This document shows, in pieces, positions 1 to 7,845 of a DNA stretch of 38,346 bases (its first letter is position 1; the number at the start of each line of letters is the position of its first letter). The position numbers and the translations under genes are program-made. The stretch covers positions 1-38,346 of the forward strand of contig JANXQX010000161.1 of the NCBI GenBank assembly GCA_025353305.1, given 5' to 3'. Below the pieces are notes generated by a model that was not told the origin of the DNA, did not search any database, and saw only the letters and a list, made by a program, of their open reading frames with translations. This stretch comes from Holophagaceae bacterium (GTDB taxonomy: Bacteria > Acidobacteriota > Holophagae > Holophagales > Holophagaceae).

Positions 1-183
1 GGGCCTGTTCCTACGCTCTTGGATCTCCTGAAGGGGGTTCCCAGGAACGTTCACCTGCATGTGCGCCGGTTCCCCGTGGTGGATCTGCCCGAAGACGATT
101 CAGCACTCGCAATATGGGTCATCACCCTGTTCGCCGAAAAGGAAAAACTACTGCAAAGATTCCAGGAGACCGGGGCGTTTTGA
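1..183 (+). CDS. PlsC/YihG-type lysophospholipid acyltransferase, C-terminal end (partial)
   Basis: The window opens inside a gene. Frame 1 is open for 60 codons and stops at TGA 181-183. The fragment begins GPVPTLLDLLKG, then has VHLHVRRFPVVDLP and ends AEKEKLLQRFQETGAF. This order (PT.xDLLxG, then HxHxRRxP, then EKxxLL.xF near the end) matches the C-terminal tail of the inner-membrane 1-acyl-glycerol-3-phosphate acyltransferase relatives typified by E. coli YihG. The catalytic HxxxxD block would lie upstream of the window and is not visible, so the assignment rests on the tail alone. If correct, the enzyme transfers a fatty acyl chain to a lysophospholipid at the inner membrane. The next gene follows on the same strand after a 184-base gap in which I see no gene, promoter or terminator. 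Confidence 0.72.
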   Translation, partial: GPVPTLLDLLKGVPRNVHLHVRRFPVVDLPEDDSALAIWVITLFAEKEKLLQRFQETGAF

Positions 184-367
184 AATTTGCCTTCTCCTTG
201 ACTCTGGCCAGCTGCGGGTGTATCCAGGAGCAGGAATCCCCCCACACCAACACTTCGCCTTATCCCATCGGTCCATTCCGGGTTTTTGGGCGCGTTGTGT
301 TTCCGGCCCAGGAATATCGAAGGACCCTGATTCTCTTTTCCGTCACAAACGTTTCCAGAAAGGTGCC

Positions 368-898
368 ATGCCGATGACTGCGGGTGCAAGGCAGGACAGG
401 GACTTCATCCTGGTTCAAGCGTCAGGCATCCACGGCACGGGAGTTTTCGCCAAGCGTTCGATTCCCAAGGGCACGCGGGTCATCGAATATGCAGGACGGC
501 GGATATCCAAGGCCCAGTTGCTGGAGGCGGCGGATCGGGGAGAGCGGCTGCTGACCTACGTGCTCAACCTAGATAAGGATACAGCCATCGATGGGGCCGA
601 GCAGGGCAACGATGCCCGGTTCATCAATCACAGCTGCGAGCCCAACTGCGAGGTCTACATCTTCGATGAAATTCCCTACATCTATGCCATGCAGGATATC
701 CCTGCCGAGGCTGAGCTGACCTTCGACTATCAGTTGAAATCCACCAGGCCCCTGCGCATCTCCCTCGCCCTGAGCCGCGAACTCTTCCCATGCAACTGCG
801 GGGCTCCGCGCTGCCGGGGTACTCTGGTGGCCCCACCGAAGAAGCGTGCCGCTTCCTCACGAAATTCGTCCGAGCGTTCTGCCCCGCCGCAGGGATGA
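368..898 (+). CDS. small SET-domain protein lysine methyltransferase
   Basis: The 176-residue product is almost entirely one SET domain with a post-SET cysteine cluster. Visible motifs are GIHGTGVFA near residues 20-28, EYAGR near 40-44, the AdoMet/pseudoknot motif NHSC at 87-90 followed by EPNC, and ELTFDY at 116-121 with the likely catalytic Tyr121. The post-SET motif PCNCGAPRCRG (Cys142, 144 and 149) would bind zinc together with Cys90. This is the histone-methyltransferase type of SET, which in bacteria is known for a few chromatin-like or ribosomal targets; the substrate here is unknown. A longer open frame begins at 59, but the SET homology starts only after 368. A purine-rich AGAAAGG at 357-363 precedes ATG 368 and a second ATG at 374; the second has the better spacing, so the true start may be six bases later. 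The C-terminal 25 residues are basic and low-complexity. Confidence 0.87.
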   Translation: MPMTAGARQDRDFILVQASGIHGTGVFAKRSIPKGTRVIEYAGRRISKAQLLEAADRGERLLTYVLNLDKDTAIDGAEQGNDARFINHSCEPNCEVYIFDEIPYIYAMQDIPAEAELTFDYQLKSTRPLRISLALSRELFPCNCGAPRCRGTLVAPPKKRAASSRNSSERSAPPQG

Positions 899-927
899 TG
901 CGGCATTTCATCCTTCAAGGAGGATTC

Positions 928-1431
928 GTGAACCGGAAACCGAACACCAAATCCCATGCTTCTGCCGCCGCGATGTTGTCTGCCGGCGTCCTCCTGGTCC
1001 CTGGGCCCCCGGCCACGGCCCAGGGTGCCATCTCGAAGCCTGCGCCTCCCAGCCAGAAAAGCGCTGCTGAAAGCAGGCTGCCCTCCATTCACTTCAAATT
1101 CGCCTCCAAGTTCGACAAGTGGCATGGCAGCCTGACTGCAGTGGGCATGCTGAAGGAGCGTCCGGTCTTCAAGACCGCCCAGGGCGAGTTCTTCCAGGTG
1201 GAACCAATCACCGGCGACCTCAAGTTCTTCACTCCGGAATCCCTTGGGTACATCAAGGGCAAGAATCCCACCAGCGCCCTCTCCGTATTCGGCTTCCAGA
1301 AGTGGACCTACAAGGAACAATCCAAGCTCTCTGTGCTGGGGGTCGATCCCCAGGGTCACGTGATCCAGGAGAACAGCCGCGGCGAGCGTTTCTATCTGGG
1401 CGCCCATGGCGACATGGTGTTTGTGAAGTAG
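928..1431 (+). CDS. secreted hypothetical protein
   Basis: I do not recognise the family. I chose GTG 928 because an AAGGAGG at 917-923 sits five bases upstream and the resulting N-terminus (basic NRKPNTK, then a hydrophobic ASAAAMLSAGVLLV stretch and ATAQG) is a good signal peptide; ATG 895/898, which overlaps the SET stop codon, has no comparable site. The product is 167 residues. The mature part is rich in aromatic and basic residues (FKFASKFDKWHG, FGFQKWTYKEQ) and has short glycine-containing strands such as GVDPQGHV, suggesting a small beta-rich periplasmic or exported protein. It lies 29 bases after the SET gene on the same strand and may be co-transcribed. It ends tail-to-tail with the gene at 1487. 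No catalytic motif is visible. Confidence 0.72.
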   Translation: MNRKPNTKSHASAAAMLSAGVLLVPGPPATAQGAISKPAPPSQKSAAESRLPSIHFKFASKFDKWHGSLTAVGMLKERPVFKTAQGEFFQVEPITGDLKFFTPESLGYIKGKNPTSALSVFGFQKWTYKEQSKLSVLGVDPQGHVIQENSRGERFYLGAHGDMVFVK

Positions 1432-1486
1432 GAAACTTGCCCACGACATCATGGAATTGGATGATCGGACAATGGTTCACGTGGCC

Positions 1487-2896
1487 CTACCTAGCCAAGC
1501 GCCCCCACTTTTCAGCGAGACCGATGGCGCCGCAAGTCCGGGCGAGGGTTGAAGCACCTTCCGCCGTGGCGTTTTTGGGAACCCGGGCGTAGACCTCTTG
1601 AAATATCCGATCAGCTTCGGCGAGCTTCCCCAGCCGCAATTTGGCTTCCACCAGGAGTGCGATCTCGCCGTTCCAGCCACCGAATCCAAAATAATTACCC
1701 ATCTCCACCTTGGTGTTGGAAGCGTTGCTGACTCCTCCGTGGGTTGCGATCCAGCGCTGGCTGGCATCCTCCCGGGAGGCTGCTTCCAGGGCATGCAGGA
1801 ATTCCAGATTCTGATCGTAGGAGGTTTGAAGGATTGGCTCGGCCTCGTGCCAATTCCCGGTGCGCTGGGCCTCTTCCACAAAGGCGTTCAAGGCCGCGGC
1901 AGGCGGCCATCGCTGTGCTCCAGGCAATGGGCGGAGGCCCTGGAGAACGGCGCTGGGCCGCACTTCTCCCGTCGCGCTTCGAAGCGAGGTCCAGATCTGC
2001 CAACGCGCCTCATCGCTGGGGCGATTCCGCAAGTGGTCTTCTATGATGGGGAGAAGTTTCTGCGCCAGGGCTATCAAGCGGGGGCTGTGCTCCGCGGAAT
2101 CGCTCAGCTGACCAGCCAGGGAGACCGGCCCGGAGCCATCAGGCGCAAGATCCAGCCAGTGGCCTTCCGTGATGAAGCGCCCATAAAGCGCAGCGTAGTC
2201 ATCCCAGATTTTCGCATCCTGTTCCTCAGGCAGCAGGGCCAGGGCAGGAAGCACAGTCGGCGGTTGGGCGATGTTGGCTGTGGAGCCCTCTTGGATTGAA
2301 TTATTTGGCCCATCTTTGGGCTCACCGGTTCCTTCTTTGGACAGGGACGATTCCGGGACTGGAGTGGGTGGCTTTGGACCAAGCAGGCGCTCGGTCCGCC
2401 GCTCCGCCAGGGATCGGGTTTCCAGAACCAGGCGCGCCAGCGCATCCGTATGGTCGAGGTTTATTTTCAGGAAATCCCGCAACCCCTCCGCACGGGTGCG
2501 GAGCGGGCTCTGGCGATAGGCCTCGAAAATAAGCCTGGGCGTGGGCGGTTCTGAACCTTCGGCATGCACCCGTTTGTCGGGACCCACAAGAGCCCAGTGG
2601 GGTTTCTCGGAACTCCATCCATTGAGCCGCTGAAGTTCGGCTCCGACCTTCAACCCTAGTCCCAATTCTTGGCTCGATAGCTGAAGTGCGACGGCCGGTT
2701 CCTGATCCAGGGCGGACTCGATGGCCTGGGCCAGGCTTTGTCCTTGAGCACTGGGAAGGCACAGGAGCATCCCCTCAGGATGGAAGCGGAGCACTCGGGC
2801 TAGGCTCAAGTTGTTGTCTCCCGCGGTCACGAGTGTTTGGGCGGGTAGAGCATTGATGGCGAGGAAAGATGCAAAAGCCAGTTTCAGTGTGCGCAT
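1487..2896 (-). CDS. secreted helical-repeat protein, paralogue of the gene at 2909
   Basis: The 469-residue product starts with a short signal peptide (MRTLKLAFASFLAINALPAQ). An early domain of about 100 residues holds WALVGPDKRVHAEG, followed by LRDFLKINLDHTDALARLVLE, a Pro/Ser-rich linker near 175-215, and a mostly alpha-helical C-terminal half. The last 50 residues (EAKLRLGKLAEADRIFQEV) look like a degenerate tetratricopeptide hairpin. The same order of blocks, including RWPPAAALNA against QWPPARVVQA, appears in the upstream neighbour, so the two are tandem paralogues. The start is supported by AAGGA at 2906-2910, which overlaps the neighbour's TAA stop; the gap between the genes is only 12 bases, indicating one operon. 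No enzymatic motif is visible. A role as an exported scaffold or protein-binding factor is inference. Confidence 0.8.
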   Translation of the reverse strand: MRTLKLAFASFLAINALPAQTLVTAGDNNLSLARVLRFHPEGMLLCLPSAQGQSLAQAIESALDQEPAVALQLSSQELGLGLKVGAELQRLNGWSSEKPHWALVGPDKRVHAEGSEPPTPRLIFEAYRQSPLRTRAEGLRDFLKINLDHTDALARLVLETRSLAERRTERLLGPKPPTPVPESSLSKEGTGEPKDGPNNSIQEGSTANIAQPPTVLPALALLPEEQDAKIWDDYAALYGRFITEGHWLDLAPDGSGPVSLAGQLSDSAEHSPRLIALAQKLLPIIEDHLRNRPSDEARWQIWTSLRSATGEVRPSAVLQGLRPLPGAQRWPPAAALNAFVEEAQRTGNWHEAEPILQTSYDQNLEFLHALEAASREDASQRWIATHGGVSNASNTKVEMGNYFGFGGWNGEIALLVEAKLRLGKLAEADRIFQEVYARVPKNATAEGASTLARTCGAIGLAEKWGRLAR

Positions 2897-2908
2897 CCAG
2901 GAATGTCC

Positions 2909-4285
2909 TTATCGGGAATCGGTGGGCCGGCTCACGGACCAGCGCGCCGCCACGGCAGGCTGGCCGCAGCGTTTGGCCAATTCAGCGGCTTTAGCGGGAA
3001 GGGCCATCCAACGCGAGGCATCCAGGGCTTGAATGAATAACGCATCAGCCTGGTTTGTATCGCCGCTTCGTATGCAGCTTTCCAGAAGAGGGGCCAGGCA
3101 GGCCGTCCAATCCTGATCCAGCAGGGCCGCTCGTATCTCCTGCCCCGAACCCTGAAGGGCGCCACTGATCGTAGCGTTTTTCGGAGCGGGTTCCCGTAGC
3201 GGGTGAGGATCATCGTCCCATTGGGCCTGGTACAGGTTTTCCAGCGTGTGCCAGTCATCCTGCGTGCTGGCCACAGAGAAGAGGGCTTGGACGACGCGGG
3301 CAGGCGGCCACTGTTCTGTTGTGAAGGGAGTTGGCTTCAGAGAGGCCAACAATGGCGCAAGTGGCTTTCCACCTTGCACCTGGCTCATCCAGATCCATAG
3401 ATCCCAGAAGGATTCGAAGGCAGGGTCCCTTTGAAGCGCTGCTTCGACAGCGGGTTGCCAACGCCTGTAGAGAGACCGGAGCGTTGGGCTGGCTGTATCC
3501 AATGCTCTGCCGCCACGCACCCAGGGAAAATCAATCTCCCGCCATTCACCACTCTGGAAAATGGTCTCCAATTCTTGCGCGAAAGCTGCCCAGGCTTCGA
3601 GATCCTGAACGGCATCCAAGGGTCTGGCCTTGGATAGATCGGTCTTTTCACGGGCCGTTTCGGCGCGCAGATAGCCCGCGAAATCGCCACGATCCAGCCG
3701 CTCGCGATTCGTCTCGACTTGAATCCCCATGTAACGCTGAGCCGCCCGTTCGCCGCGCTGGCGAAGCTGGTTCAGGAGCTGCTCATGGGCTTCGAGCGAA
3801 TCGGGGAACTCTTTGAGGTAGGCCCTAAGCTCCTTGACCAGATCACGGAATCCCGCCTTCTTCAGGTGCGCGATGAAAGTCTGGGCATCGGGAATACCCT
3901 CACCTTGGGCCAGAGGGGTGGAACTGCGCTTGTCGATCAGAAGCCACTGGGCCTTGGGCAGAAGATGGTTTTTCGAAATCAGATCTTTTCCGGTGCCGCT
4001 GCCCATGGCGTAACTTCGCATGGGCACCTGGTAGGGCCTCAGCTCTTCTGCCTGCAACAGGGAAAAGAATCCATCGGACAGGGTGCTGGTTCCCTTGGCG
4101 TCGAGCACGCTCAAGGTTGCGGGTGAGGTCGTCGACTCGCCAGCATTCCGGTCCATGTGCGCCCGCATGACGGCGGTCTGGCCACACAAGGTGAACGGCA
4201 TCGACAGCGCAAAGCCCAGGGCCAATCTGCGAAAGCTGATGATCCGAAGGTTCAGACTGCATGGGCTCGGCACGGAGAAAACCAT
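2909..4285 (-). CDS. secreted helical-repeat protein, paralogue of the gene at 1487
   Basis: This encodes about 458 residues and is the first gene of a two-gene operon with 1487-2896. After a signal-like segment (FRRLALGFALSMPFTLCGQ) it has a domain with QWLLIDKRSSTPLAQGEG and then DLVKELRAYLKEFPDSLEAHEQLL, which align in order with WALVGPDKRVHAEG and LRDFLKINLDHTDALARLVLE in the downstream gene. The C-terminus (ESCIRSGDTNQADALFIQAL, AAELAKRCGQPAVAARW) again resembles a tetratricopeptide hairpin. The open frame reaches GTG 4327, but that codon lies inside a terminator hairpin serving the gene upstream, so I take ATG 4285. No good ribosome site precedes it, and a start nearer the hydrophobic core is possible. 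Function is unknown. Confidence 0.75.
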   Translation of the reverse strand: MVFSVPSPCSLNLRIISFRRLALGFALSMPFTLCGQTAVMRAHMDRNAGESTTSPATLSVLDAKGTSTLSDGFFSLLQAEELRPYQVPMRSYAMGSGTGKDLISKNHLLPKAQWLLIDKRSSTPLAQGEGIPDAQTFIAHLKKAGFRDLVKELRAYLKEFPDSLEAHEQLLNQLRQRGERAAQRYMGIQVETNRERLDRGDFAGYLRAETAREKTDLSKARPLDAVQDLEAWAAFAQELETIFQSGEWREIDFPWVRGGRALDTASPTLRSLYRRWQPAVEAALQRDPAFESFWDLWIWMSQVQGGKPLAPLLASLKPTPFTTEQWPPARVVQALFSVASTQDDWHTLENLYQAQWDDDPHPLREPAPKNATISGALQGSGQEIRAALLDQDWTACLAPLLESCIRSGDTNQADALFIQALDASRWMALPAKAAELAKRCGQPAVAARWSVSRPTDSR

Positions 4286-4310
4286 TCTTGAAATAGAGTT
4301 CTTGAAACGG

Positions 4311-4350
4311 AAAAACCAGGATGCCACGCCTGAGGAGCAGCATCCTGGTT
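4311..4350 (-). terminator. rho-independent terminator after the gene at 4377
   Basis: On the minus strand AACCAGGATGC (4350 to 4340) is followed by a 15-base loop, GCATCCTGGTT (4324 to 4314) and then TTT, giving an 11-bp perfect stem that runs into a T5 tract. It begins 27 bases past the stop of the secreted-protein gene 4377-4970. It overlaps the most distal possible start of the next gene (GTG 4327), which argues that the next gene starts further downstream and from its own promoter. Confidence 0.85.
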
Positions 4351-4376
4351 CGAAAAAATCCTCTGGTTCCCTAAGA

Positions 4377-4970
4377 TCAGGGCAGATACCCGCCGGGCAG
4401 GATCTGGAAGGGAGCCGTGATTAGACGGGTCTGGTCGAAGGGACCAGTTCCGTTGTTCTGGAACCAGCTGGGGTAAACGAAATCGCTCAACAGGATCGTA
4501 CCGATCCGATAGCCCTGATCGTTCTGTTCGCAGGCATCGCATACCTCGACCGCAACAGTCGTGTGCGTTCCATCGGCATTGTTCTTGACCACGGTCTGAT
4601 TGATGAAAGGATCCGTCCGCAATTCCAGCACTTCGTGGGAAATCGTGTTGGTCCAGTAATCCGTTGAGACACCTTTCACATGGCAGTAGGAAACAGGCTT
4701 GCTGCTGGCCACGGTGTGGTAATCGCCCTTGGTATCGTCAATGTACACATTCCAGTAAGCGCTGGAAGTCGTCTGGGCCTTGCCCACGAAGACAAAGGTG
4801 GCATCGTTGCCCCACCTGGCTTTGTATTCGTTGTGGACCTGCGAGGCCACTGCGTTCATGACGCTCTTCAGCGTGGCATCGGACACGCTCTTGGTGCGGT
4901 TGACGATGGCGATCGTCTGAGCAGGAAGCAATGACGCGGCCGTCAGAGCCAGGATGGGAAACAACTTCAT
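4377..4970 (-). CDS. secreted protein with SHExxE...DP metal-site-like motif
   Basis: The product is 197 residues with a clear signal peptide (MKLFPILALTAASLLPAQ). The middle contains YWNVYIDD, then TISHEVLELRTDP with His112, Glu113, Glu116 and Asp120, and then VEVCDACEQND. A 'SHE.xE...DP' block is common in extracellular hypothetical proteins that resemble metallopeptidases, but it is not HExxH, so catalysis is uncertain. The C-terminus contains YPSWFQNNGTGPFDQ. I chose ATG 4970 over GTG 4976 because GAGGTG lies just upstream of the ATG. A strong terminator follows at 4311-4350, so the gene is probably monocistronic. Metal binding is inference from the motif. Confidence 0.78.
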   Translation of the reverse strand: MKLFPILALTAASLLPAQTIAIVNRTKSVSDATLKSVMNAVASQVHNEYKARWGNDATFVFVGKAQTTSSAYWNVYIDDTKGDYHTVASSKPVSYCHVKGVSTDYWTNTISHEVLELRTDPFINQTVVKNNADGTHTTVAVEVCDACEQNDQGYRIGTILLSDFVYPSWFQNNGTGPFDQTRLITAPFQILPGGYLP

Positions 4971-5305
4971 GATCACCTCGGAGAGAGATAGGAAAAGGAG
5001 GAAATAGAGGGAAGTGCAGCGGTGGTGCGGGAAACCAGGGCACGGATTTCAGCAAGAAGAATTGGATGTTTGAACAACTATATTTTTCAGGCCTGCCCCC
5101 TGCTAGTTAATTTTTGTTAATTTTTATCCAGGCTCATCAGGCAGCTCGAGCCATGGCCACAAGTCCACCAAAGTCATGGATTGAAGAAGCTGGCGGCCCC
5201 ACCTCCGGCCCAGCGTACACCTCCGGCAGGCCGCAGCTGCACCTCGGAACCCTGTTCTGTACCTGGAATCCGCGGCTGCCTTAGCGCAGTGGCTTCAATG
5301 GCCGA
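4971..5305. other. 335-base intergenic region without a gene
   Basis: This lies between the start of the minus-strand gene ending at 4377 and the end of the minus-strand gene at 5306. It contains a purine-rich leader just upstream of 4970 and an AT-rich pocket at about 5075-5126, unusual against the GC-rich background, with TATATTTTT and a perfect tandem decamer at 5106-5125. The pocket is the likeliest place for the promoter of 4377-4970, but I cannot pick convincing -35 and -10 boxes. The stretch 5127-5305 shows neither a coding frame nor a terminator that I can support. Confidence 0.6.
5106..5125. repeat. perfect tandem repeat of a 10-bp AT-rich unit
   Basis: GTTAATTTTT occurs twice back to back. 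On the minus strand this reads AAAAATTAAC twice, about 140 bases upstream of the start at 4970. A-tracts spaced 10 bp apart are in helical phase, so this could be bent DNA, an UP-like element or paired sites for a regulator. The repeat is seen directly; any role is inference. Confidence 0.75.
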
Positions 5306-5827
5306 TCACATCGCGTTGGGTTCGTCGGCGTAGTCTTCGGGATCGGGGTCGGGGCCGGGCGGGAGCTTTTCCATTTCAGCCCGGACGGCCGCCTGATGCT
5401 CGCCTTCTTCTTCCCGCAGTTCTTCAAACAGGGTTCTGACTTCCGGATCCGTTATGTGCTTCAGGTTCGTGTCATAAAATTCATAGGCCTTGGATTCGGC
5501 AGCCATCACCACTTCGAGCGCTTGCCGCAGCGACATGAAGGCGCGGGCTCCGTCGTACTCCGGGGCTTCGACATCCCACAGCATCTCCCGGGTCACGTTG
5601 CGAGGCAGGGTGCCGAACAGCTTCTTCCGGCGTGTGCCCAGGATGACCCTGTGCAGAGCTTCATTCTGCTCCATCAATAGGAAGAATTTGGCGGCCTCAA
5701 GCGTGTGGTGGGTGGTCAGCTGATGTGCGAATTCCTCATATCGCTCCTGGGCTTCTTCTTCCACCAGAATCGCCAAGTCCAGGGCATCCATCAGGCTGAG
5801 GCTCGCGTAATCCAATGCTTTGGCCAT
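5306..5827 (-). CDS. rubrerythrin/ferritin-like diiron four-helix protein
   Basis: The 173-residue protein has the ferritin-like pattern of four helices with two carboxylate/histidine pairs: helix 1 with EEEAQERYEEF (about 23-33), helix 2 with NEALH (Glu56, His59), helix 3 with ESKAYEFY (Glu111 on) and helix 4 with EEGEH (Glu141, His144). This is the diiron site arrangement of erythrin-type rubrerythrins, which reduce peroxide or handle iron in the cytoplasm. No C-terminal CxxC rubredoxin domain is present; the tail is instead acidic and Pro-rich (PPGPDPDPEDYADEP). I start at ATG 5827, seven bases after AGGGAG, rather than at the longer frame at 5854. The gene stands alone on the minus strand. 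Confidence 0.85.
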   Translation of the reverse strand: MAKALDYASLSLMDALDLAILVEEEAQERYEEFAHQLTTHHTLEAAKFFLLMEQNEALHRVILGTRRKKLFGTLPRNVTREMLWDVEAPEYDGARAFMSLRQALEVVMAAESKAYEFYDTNLKHITDPEVRTLFEELREEEGEHQAAVRAEMEKLPPGPDPDPEDYADEPNAM

Positions 5828-6052
5828 TGTCCACTCCCTAGAAGATTGCAGCATCCATCCACAAGTATCACGATCAGATGGTTAAAAACGCCGCATCCGT
5901 AGATTTGAATACGGTTTTGAAGGCCCGAACAGGCCTGCCTGGGGCGGCGCATCAAGGTTTTCAATGTTTTCAACGATATCCCAGAGGGCTTGGGACGAAA
6001 GTCACACTTCGGGCTAGGCCAGCCATGAACCGTGAATTCATGGATGGTGCCG

Positions 6053-6121
6053 TCAGTGACTGGCCGCTTTCAGGGCGGCCACTTCGGCTTTCATGCCTTC
6101 GACCTCCACTTCGAGGCTCAT
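6053..6121 (-). CDS. 22-residue coiled-coil microprotein frame overlapping the malic-enzyme stop
   Basis: ATG 6121-6119 overlaps the malic-enzyme stop (TGA 6120-6118) as ATGA, the usual sign of translational coupling. The frame runs 22 codons to TGA 6055-6053 and reads MSLEVEVEGMKAEVAALKAA then SH. It has a heptad-like spacing of Leu, Val and Met with alternating Glu and Lys, so it would form a short amphipathic helix or coiled coil. It may be a real microprotein, or the remains of a C-terminal extension once in frame with the enzyme. No homology is claimed. It is too short for statistics, and coupling plus composition are the only support. Confidence 0.4.
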   Translation of the reverse strand: MSLEVEVEGMKAEVAALKAASH

Positions 6122-7845
6122 CTGTGCGAATTCGGGCCTGGCCGGTAGGGCGCGTAGGCTGGATTCCACTGGGCTTTGCGGACCAGCTTTTCTAGTGTCA
6201 TGTCATCCACGCGCCGGGCCAAGCCGTGGTCCCGGGCTTCGCGGCCCACCGCCACCGCGACCGCCACCGACACTTCGCGGATGTCCTGCATGGGCGGCAG
6301 CAGCATCCCTTCGGATTCCTGTGGCGGGGTGACCATGGCGCTGATGGCGCGGGTGGCTGCCAGGAACATCCCGTCGGTGATCTTTGTGGCCTTGGATACC
6401 AGGGCGCCTAGGCCCATGCCGGGGAAGACGTACAAATTGTTGCACTGGGAGACACGCAGGGTGGCGCCCTTCCATTCGATGGGATCGAAGGGGCTTCCCG
6501 TGGCGATGAGTCCCCTTCCATCGGTGGCGCGGGCGACTTCTCCGGGGGTGCATTCGGTCCTTGAGGTTGGGTTGGAAAGCGCCAGGATCACGGGTCTTTC
6601 GGTATTCCGGGCGACTTCGGCCAGGATAGCTTCGCTGAAGAGTCCGCGCTGGGCGGTGACGCCGACCAGCACCGTGGGCTTGGCGTTGTGGACGACATCG
6701 GCCAGCGCAAAGAAGCCGGATTCCGTTGGCTTCCATCCACCTAGGTTGTTCTGGCTCTGGGCGAAGGGAATCTGCGGTGCCTCCAATTTGGGATCGCCTT
6801 CAACCAATAGTCCCTGCTGTTCCACCGCGAAGATGCGCGCCCGGATTTCCTCTTCGTTCAGTCCCTCTTCTTTCAACTGGGCGCGGATGTTCAGGCCGAC
6901 GCCGGTGCCTGCCTGGCCCATGCCCACGATGAGGAAGCGCTGGTCCTTGAAGGACTCGCCCTTGATGCGCATCGCAGTCATCAGCGCGGCCAGAGCCGTG
7001 GCGCCGGTGCCCTGGATGTCATCGTTGAAGGAAAGGATGCGGTCACGGTAGCGTTCAAGATTGTTGAAGGCTTTGTGCTTCGCGAAGTCCTCCCATTGCA
7101 GCAGCGCATCGGGGAAATTACGCCGCACGCCCAACACGAATTTTTCCACGATCTCATCGTAGGCTTCGCCTTCAAGACGGCGGTGCCGGTAGCCCAGGTA
7201 GAGCGGGTCGTTCAACAGACGCTCGGTATTCGTGCCCACATCCAGGCTGATGGGTAGACAAATCGCGGGGTGGAGGCCACCGGCGGCGACGTAGAGGCTC
7301 ACCTTGCCCACGGGGATGCCCATGCCGTCGGAACCCAAGTCGCCCAGGCCCAGGATGCGCTCGCCATCCGTCACCACGATCAAGTAGACGTGGGGCAGCG
7401 AGATGCCCTGGAAGATCTGATCGATGTTGGCGATGTTGTCCGGCGTGATGTAGACGCCGCGGAACCGGCGTTGGATGTGGCTCATCTGCAGACAGGCCTG
7501 GCCCACGGTGGGGGTGTAGATGATGGGCACCATCTCGATAAGATTGTCCACCAGCAGGCGGTAGAACAGCGGCTCACTGCGGTCCTGGAGGCCGATCAGG
7601 TACAGGTAGCGTTCAAGGTCGTCGGGTTTCCGGCGGAAGGATTCCAGGGCCCGGTCCAACTGGATTTCCATGGTGGAAACGCCCGAGCTCACCAGACCGT
7701 CCAGGCCCAGGCTGAGACGTTCCTCTTCGGTGAAGGCCGAGGCCTTGTTCAGGTGTGGATCATTCAGGAGCTGCCGGCCAGTCAGGTAGACCTCGCAGTA
7801 TTCCTCGCCGGTCAGGGGATCAATCTTGAAATCGAAGGTCTTCAT
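6118..7845 (-). CDS. maeA: NAD-dependent malic enzyme (malate to pyruvate plus CO2)
   Basis: The 575-residue product matches the E. coli MaeA type in length and along its whole sequence. It carries GRQLLNDPHLNKASAF near 23-38, the catalytic-Tyr motif IIYTPTVG (Tyr110), VVTDGERILGLGDLG (157-171), the catalytic Lys in VGKVSLY (Lys181), metal ligands in WEDFAKHKAF and FNDDIQGTG (Asp275/276), and a dinucleotide fold GMGQAGTG at 308-315. The reaction is oxidative decarboxylation of malate with NAD(P) in the cytoplasm. I start at ATG 7845 behind GGAG; the longer open frame to 7935 adds no family sequence. It is divergent from the aspartase gene at 8087 across 241 bases, and the two could be linked through fumarate and malate if fumarase is supplied elsewhere. 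Confidence 0.95.
   Translation of the reverse strand: MKTFDFKIDPLTGEEYCEVYLTGRQLLNDPHLNKASAFTEEERLSLGLDGLVSSGVSTMEIQLDRALESFRRKPDDLERYLYLIGLQDRSEPLFYRLLVDNLIEMVPIIYTPTVGQACLQMSHIQRRFRGVYITPDNIANIDQIFQGISLPHVYLIVVTDGERILGLGDLGSDGMGIPVGKVSLYVAAGGLHPAICLPISLDVGTNTERLLNDPLYLGYRHRRLEGEAYDEIVEKFVLGVRRNFPDALLQWEDFAKHKAFNNLERYRDRILSFNDDIQGTGATALAALMTAMRIKGESFKDQRFLIVGMGQAGTGVGLNIRAQLKEEGLNEEEIRARIFAVEQQGLLVEGDPKLEAPQIPFAQSQNNLGGWKPTESGFFALADVVHNAKPTVLVGVTAQRGLFSEAILAEVARNTERPVILALSNPTSRTECTPGEVARATDGRGLIATGSPFDPIEWKGATLRVSQCNNLYVFPGMGLGALVSKATKITDGMFLAATRAISAMVTPPQESEGMLLPPMQDIREVSVAVAVAVGREARDHGLARRVDDMTLEKLVRKAQWNPAYAPYRPGPNSHR

Noticed and set aside
59..367. Open frame extending the SET gene upstream to 59
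   Set aside because: It reads low-complexity sequence, overlaps the acyltransferase end in another frame and has no ribosome site; the SET homology starts at 368.
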